Assembly: GCA_018667915.1 (NCBI GenBank)
Contig: JABIRI010000225.1
Coordinates: 1 to 42,531, forward strand
From: Opitutaceae bacterium
GTDB taxonomy: Bacteria; Verrucomicrobiota; Verrucomicrobiia; Opitutales; Opitutaceae
Reading direction: 5' to 3'
DNA length: 42,531 nt
The position numbers were made by a program, and so were the translations under genes. A model generated the notes under the pieces. It was not told the DNA's origin, searched no databases, and saw only the letters and a list, made by a program, of their open reading frames with translations. Below, piece by piece: positions 9,544 to 16,973 of the stretch (position 1 is its first letter; each line of letters begins with the position of its first letter).

Positions 9544-11220
9544 ATGTCAGATAAACAGCCCCCCAAGCATCAGGTCATAGATTGGAACCCCAACGCCTCC
9601 CAAGGTCAGGGTCCCAAAGGAACTACAGGCCGAAACAAAATCTTCGCCACGATCGCGGTCGTTTCCGCCCTCGTAGCCGTCGCTGCCATTGGACTCTCCT
9701 GGCGCGCCGTCCAACAACAAGAGGCGTCCAACGCTCCGGTCATTACCGCCGAAGAGCAGCAGGAACTCGCCTACAAGAGCCGCGGCCGGGCCGAACTCGC
9801 TTTCGAGACCGCATCCCAAGCCATCGGCGCCGCGCGTAGCCTGCCCATCAATCACGAGGGTCTCCTCCAAGAGATTGCCCTGATCGAAAAGGCTTTCCTT
9901 CTCGCTGAGACCCAACTCAAAAACGGCGACTACGCCGAAGCCGGTATCGCCCTCGAAACCGTGATAGCTAACACCGAGGTGTTCACCGAAACCGTCGAGA
10001 TGCAGCAAAACGCCAACAAGCGTTACGACGATCTCTACGCCCGCCTCCGCGCCGCCGAGCGCTACAAGGAGTTCTCCGTCACCTCCTATGATACCGCCTA
10101 CAGCTCCATCGGCGAGGGTCGCCACCTACTTGAAGCCGGTTCATTTCGCGCCGCCTGGCAAGCCTTTGATGAAGCGAGCGATACCCTCGATGACTTTGAG
10201 GCCCGCAAAAAAGAATTCGTGACCGAAAATCTGCGGGCCGGTCAACGCGCCTTGAAGAACGGCGATGGCCAAACCGCCGAACTCGCCTTCCAAACCGCCC
10301 TCAAATACGACTCCGCCAACGAAGCCGGCCTCCGCGGTCTCGATCGCACAGCCAACGCCGCGGAAGTGTTTGAGCTCCTCACCACCGCCAAGATCGCGGA
10401 AAAAAACGAGGACTTCGAACGCGCCATCGCCGACTACGACCGCGCCTTCGAACTCGATGAATTCTCCACCGTCGCTCAACAAGGCGCCGCCCGCGCCCGC
10501 TCCGACCAAAAGGAATCCCAGTTCAACGGATTCGTCGCCGCCGCTGAGGCGGCCGCCGAAGAAGAAGATTGGACGAATGTCATTTCCAACTACGAGCAAG
10601 CACTCGAAGTTGATCCCAAACGCGACGACATCGAAGACTCCCTCGACCTAGCGCACGAGGAACACCATGCCGCCATGGTCCATGACACGCTGAGCGAAGC
10701 CTACGATCTCGAACGTGAATACGAGTGGGACAAGGCCCGCGTCGCCTACGAGGAGCTGCTCGACCTCGAGCCCGACTACGAAGATGCCATCGAAGGTTTG
10801 ATCCGGGTGGGTCGCACCGTGCGGGCACTTCTGGAGTATGAAAAACTCCTCGAGCTTTCCGAACAGCACCTGCTCGCAGCCGACTATCAGTCCGCCATCC
10901 GCCGCTTCAACGAAGCGATGCAAACCAAGCCCAGCTACCTCGAAATCACCCCCGAGGCCGCAGAGATGCGTCGCCTGCTGGAGGTCAACAGCAAGCCGAT
11001 CGACATCACGTTCGTTTCCGACACCAAAACCTGGGTGAGCATCACCAATTTCCGTATGCTCGGAAAAATTAAGCAGGAGATGGTTTCACTGCCACCGGGC
11101 GACTACGAAGTCATTGGCCGTCGTAAAAACTATCAGGATGTGATGCTATTGCTCAAAGTGCGTCCGCAGATGTCTACCCATCTCGTATCGGTCATCTGCA
11201 AGACTCGCGCCGATTCCTAA
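9544..11220 (+). CDS. Membrane-anchored TPR repeat protein with C-terminal PEGA-like beta domain
   Basis: N-terminal TM (NKIFATIAVVSALVAVAAIGLSW), multiple TPR-like helices (YDRAFELDEFSTVAQQGAAR, YEQALEVDPKRDDIEDSL, YEELLDLEPDYEDAIEGL), C-terminal VSLPPGDYEVIGRRKNYQDV. Confidence 0.8.
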   Translation: MSDKQPPKHQVIDWNPNASQGQGPKGTTGRNKIFATIAVVSALVAVAAIGLSWRAVQQQEASNAPVITAEEQQELAYKSRGRAELAFETASQAIGAARSLPINHEGLLQEIALIEKAFLLAETQLKNGDYAEAGIALETVIANTEVFTETVEMQQNANKRYDDLYARLRAAERYKEFSVTSYDTAYSSIGEGRHLLEAGSFRAAWQAFDEASDTLDDFEARKKEFVTENLRAGQRALKNGDGQTAELAFQTALKYDSANEAGLRGLDRTANAAEVFELLTTAKIAEKNEDFERAIADYDRAFELDEFSTVAQQGAARARSDQKESQFNGFVAAAEAAAEEEDWTNVISNYEQALEVDPKRDDIEDSLDLAHEEHHAAMVHDTLSEAYDLEREYEWDKARVAYEELLDLEPDYEDAIEGLIRVGRTVRALLEYEKLLELSEQHLLAADYQSAIRRFNEAMQTKPSYLEITPEAAEMRRLLEVNSKPIDITFVSDTKTWVSITNFRMLGKIKQEMVSLPPGDYEVIGRRKNYQDVMLLLKVRPQMSTHLVSVICKTRADS

Positions 11221-11233
11221 ACCGCATTTCACT

Positions 11234-12073
11234 ATGACGACCGCTCGAGCATTCCTGCGACCCTCTGCCGGAGCTTTCCTGTTAGCCCTGAGCGCCACGT
11301 GGGCCGGTGCCCAAGTCGAACTGCCTCCCTTGCAAACCTCGGGATCAAGTCGGAGGACTTTGGAGAAACCTCAGTCCTACGAACCGGCTATTTTGCCCAG
11401 CGCTCGCGTGAATTCACGCAACGCTCGCAGCACCTCCAAGATTCCTGATCCCGGTATCTTTGACGGCACGGACTTCCCCGAGGAAGAACGCCCCGAACAG
11501 GCCCAGATCGCCCAATTTGAAAACCCCGGCGGACAACCCCCGCCTCCCACCAAGGACGAAAAAGGTCCCGGCCAACAAAAAGGCGGCGGCGGCTCCGGTC
11601 CCGGCGGTGATGGCGGGCAACAACCAGGCGGCGGTGGACCTCAACTCGCCGGCGGACCGCAAATTCCCGGACTCCCGCCCATCATGGGTGGCGGTGGTGG
11701 CGCCGGTGGCCAACCCGGCCCCCCTCCCCCCATTCCTGAAGGCGACCAAGGTGACGCCGGCCAACCCGGCGGCGGTGGCGAAGGCGAACCCGGCGAAGAA
11801 GGCCAAGAGGGTCAGGGCGGGGCCGAAGGCGCGCCCGAAGCACCCTCGTCGGAAGGCCAACAGGGCCGCGCCCTCGAAAAACCCTCTGAAATCCAAATCG
11901 GCGACGAGAATGCCAAACTCGCTGAAACCGACCTCCCTCAGACCGATCCCTCGCGCCAGCTCGAGAGTAAACCCGGCGAAGACCGCATGAGTGTAAAAGC
12001 GGCCTCCGGCAACCAATCCTCTAACCGCGGCAAAGGCTCCGAACGCGGCGTGGATATCCCCTCAAACCTCTAA
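11234..12073 (+). CDS. Secreted Gly/Pro/Gln/Glu-rich low-complexity protein
   Basis: Signal peptide (MTTARAFLRPSAGAFLLALSATWAGAQ), 13 bp after the TPR gene; GGG/PPP/GGEGEPGEEG low-complexity centre. Confidence 0.7.
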   Translation: MTTARAFLRPSAGAFLLALSATWAGAQVELPPLQTSGSSRRTLEKPQSYEPAILPSARVNSRNARSTSKIPDPGIFDGTDFPEEERPEQAQIAQFENPGGQPPPPTKDEKGPGQQKGGGGSGPGGDGGQQPGGGGPQLAGGPQIPGLPPIMGGGGGAGGQPGPPPPIPEGDQGDAGQPGGGGEGEPGEEGQEGQGGAEGAPEAPSSEGQQGRALEKPSEIQIGDENAKLAETDLPQTDPSRQLESKPGEDRMSVKAASGNQSSNRGKGSERGVDIPSNL

Positions 12074-12079
12074 AGCCCC

Positions 12080-13138
12080 ATGACCCGCGCGACCGCTTTC
12101 TTCTCGATCCTGATCCTCGCCACCCCGCTGACCCTTTCGGCCTATACGGTGGTCTTTCCCACCTCCGCCATTGAAGCCGCCTGGGAGCTCAACGCCGAAG
12201 AATTTAAGCAGGAATTCCCCGGCATCGATTTCACCGACCAAGAACTCACCGACGAGGGTTGGTATGTGCGCTATCAGCACGAGAACCTGACCTACTTTTT
12301 TGGCCCGATCGAATCCGAAGGCGAGGCCTACCAACACGAGGGTAAGATGCATGAGCTGCGCAACGACGTCGTAGCCAAACGCCCTGCACTCGGAACCAGC
12401 GAAGTCGATGTGGTGTTCTATTCCTACGATCCACGCATGGGCACCCCCGGGGGACCCGGCGGTTATGGCAACGGCGGCCCCGGCATGGTCGTCGATGGCT
12501 CCGATGAAGGAGACCCTTACGGCCAAGGTGGCCCGAACGATCAAGGCGACGGCACCGGCACCATGAACGGTCCCGGCCAAGGACTCGCTCAACTCGACCC
12601 CATGGGCCAAGGCCAGGGTCAAGGACAAGGCGGCCCACAAATGGGCCAGATGGGTAACCAAGCTGGCGGACAGGGACAACAAGGTCAGCAAATGGGACAA
12701 CAGGGATCACAGTCCGGTGGCCAGGGGCAACAAGGTCAGCAAATGGGCCAGATGGGTTCTCAAGCAGGCTCTCAGGGCCAACAGAGTGGCCAACAAGGGT
12801 CGCAGTCCGGGTCTCAGGGTCAGCAGAGCCAATCGCAAAGCGGCCAACAAGGGTCACAAGGTCAGCAAGGACTCATGAGTCAGCCCCAACTCGCCCAACT
12901 TGGTCAGATGCCCGGGCAACCTGGTCAGCCGGGACAACCTGGTCAGCCCGGTAGCCCAAGCTCATCATCATCCTCTTCGAGCAGCTCCAGCAGCTCGTCC
13001 TCATCTTCCTCCAGTTCGTCATCGAGTAGTTCTTCGAGTTCATCATCGAGCAGCCCCGCTTCGGGCCAACCCTCCCGCCCCAGCTCGAGCCTAGACATCG
13101 CCGAAATCATCCGCCGCCTCTTCGGCCTCGGCGGATAA
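12080..13138 (+). CDS. Secreted protein with N-terminal globular region, Gly/Gln repeats and 32-residue poly-Ser tract
   Basis: Signal peptide (MTRATAFFSILILATPLTLSA); follows previous gene by 6 bp; GQQGQQMGQ repeats and Ser32; short C-terminal helix-like DIAEIIRRLFGLGG. Confidence 0.7.
   Translation: MTRATAFFSILILATPLTLSAYTVVFPTSAIEAAWELNAEEFKQEFPGIDFTDQELTDEGWYVRYQHENLTYFFGPIESEGEAYQHEGKMHELRNDVVAKRPALGTSEVDVVFYSYDPRMGTPGGPGGYGNGGPGMVVDGSDEGDPYGQGGPNDQGDGTGTMNGPGQGLAQLDPMGQGQGQGQGGPQMGQMGNQAGGQGQQGQQMGQQGSQSGGQGQQGQQMGQMGSQAGSQGQQSGQQGSQSGSQGQQSQSQSGQQGSQGQQGLMSQPQLAQLGQMPGQPGQPGQPGQPGSPSSSSSSSSSSSSSSSSSSSSSSSSSSSSSSSSPASGQPSRPSSSLDIAEIIRRLFGLGG
12604..12958 (+). repeat. In-frame degenerate Gly/Gln/Met/Ser coding repeats
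   Basis: 20-nt identical copies caacaaggtcagcaaatggg at 12677-12696 and 12728-12747, spaced 51 nt (17 codons). Confidence 0.8.
12959..13054 (+). repeat. Poly-serine coding tract (32 consecutive Ser codons)
   Basis: Direct reading of codons agc tca tca tca tcc ... tcg agc agc before ccc gct. Confidence 0.95.
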
Positions 13139-13151
13139 AGGGGCAGCAGAT

Positions 13152-13214
13152 TGCCGAGAATTCGGCAGGATAAGTTGGATTATTGAACGGCGGGCCTTGC
13201 CGCCGATCAATAAT
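13152..13214 (+). terminator. Tandem hairpins downstream of the poly-Ser gene
   Basis: tgccga/tcggca (13152-13167) and attattga-a-cggcgg/ccgccg-a-tcaataat (13179-13214, one A.A mismatch, 6-nt loop). T-run weak. Confidence 0.5.
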
Positions 13215-13288
13215 TTCATCTTTAAATTCAATTCGGTGTAACCGACCGATGTTCCGACGCGTCGAAGGAGGACCAGCGCTTGTAAAAC

Positions 13289-14857
13289 ATGCGAAATAGC
13301 CACCCTCTTCTCCTTTTCTGGACTGCTTGCAGCACCATTCTGATTGCCGTTTTCGCGGGATTCCACTTCGGCCGAAAGTCGATTTTTTCCCAGGACCCTC
13401 CACGGGTGGTCACCGCGGAGTTCGAACAGTCGATCGATTCGATCAGTGCTCCATTCAGTTTTTCAGAACCCATTCCACTGAAACGCTTGGCCACGGAGTG
13501 GGAGCCACAACGGGCCTTGATCCTGTCTATGTCGTTTCCCGACAGCATGGCGTCACCTGATGTTGCCACATTTCAGATTCAGCTGCTGGCCATCGCCCAT
13601 CAATACACCGCAATTCTGGTATTTAGTGAACACGACCACACTCGGGCGCACGCCTACTTTCTGTCGCTGCTCGCGGATCATCCCCAGGCCGATAGTATCG
13701 CGCAAAAGACCCACTTCATCGACAGTCGCAATCTGATGCGCTGGGTTCGAGATTTTGGGCCACTGTTCGGTTACGATCTCAACCGTGAACTCGTCGCAAT
13801 CGACTTCGTTTATCGAAACCTCAATCGTGACCCCCGCCAGTCTAACCTGACGGAGTCGGATTCGTTCCGCCAATTTCTTTCCCAACAAGGCGATGCCATG
13901 CCTACGGACCTCGTGGTCGAACTTCGTCGACGCTATGAGGAGGAAGTGAGCCTCGTGCGCCCTCCTCTTATGATGGATGGAGGTGATTTTGTGTATGATG
14001 GAAACGGAAACGTATTCATCTCCGCCAAGACGCTGGTGCGCAATGGCGGGAACCACCGTAAGCTACAGACCCTCATCGAGGACTATCTCGGAGGATCAAA
14101 ATTACATGTTTTGGAAGCCCTGCCAGGCGCCACCGTCAATCACTTGGACATGATTCTGAAATTCGTCGATTCCGATACCGCACTCATTCCCTCCTACCAG
14201 TCTCCGCCGGTTGAGTCTTTAAACCGCTATCAACTGAATCTCACGAATCGCGTGCAAGAAGTCCTGAAAAACAATGAGACCTATCTGCGCGAAAAACTGC
14301 CCAACGTGCGTTTGATCAAAGTGCCCATGCCGCCCATCATGTTTAAGTCGGCCGACGAGGTATTCGTTGAAGTTCGCACCGAATTTTTCGAGATGATGGC
14401 ACTCGGACTCGAGGTTGTTACCGCTGAAGACCTCGGTCGTTTATCTGCCCGCGGACGAGCGAACCTCGAGATACAAATGAGAGAAGTTCTTCAAAAAGAG
14501 ATTGGGCGCGCCGACTTCGATTCCCTCAACGGTTTCGACTCCGTGCTTAGACACTATCAGCATATGCCATTGAGCAAATATCTCGACCTACACTCCGAGC
14601 CCGTCACCCGCTACCGGTCCTATATAAATAGTGTATTCTTACGCAATCCGGCGGGAGACCACGGATTCGTAATTCCGCGATTCACATCAAATCAACCAAC
14701 CGAAGCGGCCCAACTGAAGGACTGGGAAAATCAAGTGCAAGCGGCCTATAAGGTGGCTTGGCCCAAAGCTCAAATCCACTGGATAAACTGTGACAGCTTG
14801 GTTCCCGATATGGGTTTCGTGCACTGCATGACCATGACCGTGCCGGCCGGCCCTTAG
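13289..14857 (+). CDS. Agmatine deiminase/peptidylarginine deiminase-family protein with N-terminal membrane anchor
   Basis: WEPQRALILS, WVRDFGPLF, MDGGDFVYDGNGNVFIS, NHLDMILKFVD, GFVHCMTM correspond to guanidino-group-modifying enzyme motifs including catalytic Cys and His. Confidence 0.75.
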   Translation: MRNSHPLLLFWTACSTILIAVFAGFHFGRKSIFSQDPPRVVTAEFEQSIDSISAPFSFSEPIPLKRLATEWEPQRALILSMSFPDSMASPDVATFQIQLLAIAHQYTAILVFSEHDHTRAHAYFLSLLADHPQADSIAQKTHFIDSRNLMRWVRDFGPLFGYDLNRELVAIDFVYRNLNRDPRQSNLTESDSFRQFLSQQGDAMPTDLVVELRRRYEEEVSLVRPPLMMDGGDFVYDGNGNVFISAKTLVRNGGNHRKLQTLIEDYLGGSKLHVLEALPGATVNHLDMILKFVDSDTALIPSYQSPPVESLNRYQLNLTNRVQEVLKNNETYLREKLPNVRLIKVPMPPIMFKSADEVFVEVRTEFFEMMALGLEVVTAEDLGRLSARGRANLEIQMREVLQKEIGRADFDSLNGFDSVLRHYQHMPLSKYLDLHSEPVTRYRSYINSVFLRNPAGDHGFVIPRFTSNQPTEAAQLKDWENQVQAAYKVAWPKAQIHWINCDSLVPDMGFVHCMTMTVPAGP

Positions 14858-14879
14858 AAGGGTCCGCATTGCCTATTTC

Positions 14880-15887
14880 CTAGTTCGTGCGCACGGCGAT
14901 GAAGGCGCCGTCGTGCTTGTAAGCAACCTCACGCATGAGGTTCGCAAACTTCATGCCGGTGTGCGCTCCCATGAGCGGGTAGCGCAAGACCGTCGGAAAT
15001 CCGACCGCGTTGATCGAAACGTGCCGCGATCCGTCTTCTTTGCGCGGATTGATCGTTTCGAGTCGGGCGATAACCGGCTCCGCCTGGCCGGTAAATTCAT
15101 CACCGAAGACAAACACCGCCATATCCATTTCCGGGTTATCGGGCTGATACAGCGATCGGATGGCCCGGAAGATTCCCGGCACTGGGTTCGAATTACTAAA
15201 GGTGGGATAGTTCGCCAATGCCCGCATCGCGCCGAGGCGCGTTTCCGGCTTGTCATCGAGCCAGATTCCGGGAGTGCCGCGGAGCATGAAGCGGCCGTCG
15301 GCATCGAGGAACTGCACGCCTTTGATTTCCGGGTAACTATCTAAAACGTTTTGGATCTTCTCCATCGCCATCGAATTAAGTTGGTCGGTCGCGGTGTCGC
15401 GCATCGATCCCGAGGTATCAAAAACAAAGGCGATGTAGTTGCTCGCGATGGGCAGGCCCACCGGCAGGTTGATGTCGGGCAGCGGCATCTCCACATCGAG
15501 TTCCGTCTGCATGGAGGCGATCTGGTCTTTTTCGTCCTCCATCTCTACCATCATCTTGTCCTGTCCGGCTTGCAGCTGGGCGATTTGCAGGCTCAAGGTG
15601 TCCATCATCGAACGGAGCCGTTGGGAACGGGTCTGAGCTTGGTTGACCGAGTCCTTTGCTTCGAGCGCGCGCCGGGCAACTTCGGTTTCGCGGGCGTCGA
15701 GTTGTTCCATTTTGGAGAGCCGACGCTGGGCCACCTCCTGCAATTGATCCCGCAGCGTTTGGATCATATTGTTGGCCGAACCCATCGTAATCACGAACAG
15801 CAAAACGATCGCGCCGAATCCGCAACAGATGCAGTCGAGGAAGGACAGGCCGAAGTCGGCGGTCTCTCTTTTGGATCGGGCTCTCAT
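14880..15887 (-). CDS. VWA domain protein with ExbD/MotB-like N-terminal TM and coiled coil (VWA-1)
   Basis: FGLSFLDCICCGFGAIVLLFVITMG TM with Asp; long Q/E/R-rich coiled coil; VWA with intact MIDAS DTSGSM. Confidence 0.8.
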   Translation of the reverse strand: MRARSKRETADFGLSFLDCICCGFGAIVLLFVITMGSANNMIQTLRDQLQEVAQRRLSKMEQLDARETEVARRALEAKDSVNQAQTRSQRLRSMMDTLSLQIAQLQAGQDKMMVEMEDEKDQIASMQTELDVEMPLPDINLPVGLPIASNYIAFVFDTSGSMRDTATDQLNSMAMEKIQNVLDSYPEIKGVQFLDADGRFMLRGTPGIWLDDKPETRLGAMRALANYPTFSNSNPVPGIFRAIRSLYQPDNPEMDMAVFVFGDEFTGQAEPVIARLETINPRKEDGSRHVSINAVGFPTVLRYPLMGAHTGMKFANLMREVAYKHDGAFIAVRTN

Positions 15888-16954
15888 CGGATGTCAGGCC
15901 ATGACGGCGCGGGGCTAACCAGGGCACCTTCCGTGCGGTCCGCCAGTTGCCAGAAAAGGAATGGCGACGCGGGGTCTCCTTCCAATGGGTAAAGGATCGT
16001 ATTAATCGGAATATCGGATGCGGCGACACGCACGGCGGCATTGAAATAGCGCACCCGGTCCTGTTCCGAAACGAAGTCTCCGCTCGGATACGTGTCGCTT
16101 TGCGTCGGGAGTCCATCGGTGAGCATCACCACGGCATCGGGCACCGTGCTCAAACCGCGCAACACACTGAACGCACGCTCCATATTGGCGCCACCTTGTG
16201 GCACAATCTTCGCGAGCGAGTCCAACACCTCCTGAATCATTTCACCGTCTTCGCGATGGATCCAATCCACGGAGTGCGTATCGATCAGCGGCTCGGTTTC
16301 TTCCGCGAACATGAGCACTTGAAACGACGAGTCGGCTGGCAGTGACGAAATCATCCAACGAATCGAATCGACCACCCGGACCCATTTGGTTGAGGCGCGT
16401 TTCTCGTCATCAGTTTTGCTCTGCATGGCAACGGCTTCTTCAATGGTATTGCCCACCATGGAACCGGAAGCGCGAACGAGAAACAAGATGTGCTCCCCTT
16501 CCATTTGGAATCCGGTGAGATATTGGCGGCGTTTGACATTCGGAATCGGAACCGGATCGGGCACTTCGGCGGTGGCGAGCTCTTCTTTTTCCGCGAGCAA
16601 CTCCTCCATCTCCTTCTGCATCTTCGATTCGCTTTGGAGTAATTTTGCGAGCACCTGCTCGAGCTCGGTGACCTCCTCTTCGGTGATCGTATTGCGCGAT
16701 TCCGTTTGCTCGCTTTCGCCCTCGTCGGCCTGGGCCTCGAGCGTGATGCGTTCGATACGATCTTCCTGACTTTTCACATCAAACTCATACTGGCCCACCA
16801 CTTCGCGAATCTCGGCCAATTGCTGTTCCTGCGCGTTGCGCTGTTTACCGGCCACCAAAACAAAAAGCAGCAGCACACCGCCAAAGCCACAGCAGATGCA
16901 GTCCAAAAAGGAGATGCTAAAAATCTGCTGAGAGCGCCGTTTTCGTTTGGCCAT
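15884..16954 (-). CDS. VWA domain protein with ExbD/MotB-like N-terminal TM, degenerate MIDAS (VWA-2)
   Basis: FSISFLDCICCGFGGVLLLFVLVAGK TM; VWA start LVRASGSM; VVMLTDGLPT motif; ATGA overlap with VWA-1. Confidence 0.8.
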   Translation of the reverse strand: MAKRKRRSQQIFSISFLDCICCGFGGVLLLFVLVAGKQRNAQEQQLAEIREVVGQYEFDVKSQEDRIERITLEAQADEGESEQTESRNTITEEEVTELEQVLAKLLQSESKMQKEMEELLAEKEELATAEVPDPVPIPNVKRRQYLTGFQMEGEHILFLVRASGSMVGNTIEEAVAMQSKTDDEKRASTKWVRVVDSIRWMISSLPADSSFQVLMFAEETEPLIDTHSVDWIHREDGEMIQEVLDSLAKIVPQGGANMERAFSVLRGLSTVPDAVVMLTDGLPTQSDTYPSGDFVSEQDRVRYFNAAVRVAASDIPINTILYPLEGDPASPFLFWQLADRTEGALVSPAPSWPDIR

Positions 16955-16973
16955 GGCTGCGCTTAAATTCGAA

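Noticed and set aside
11414-12016. 200-aa minus-strand Gly/Ala/Phe-rich ORF
   Set aside because: Antisense to the Gly/Pro-rich gene; the plus frame has a signal peptide and operon context.
12604-12958. CRISPR-like repeats
   Set aside because: Repeats are degenerate, in frame and coding (Gly/Gln); no spacer structure and no cas genes.
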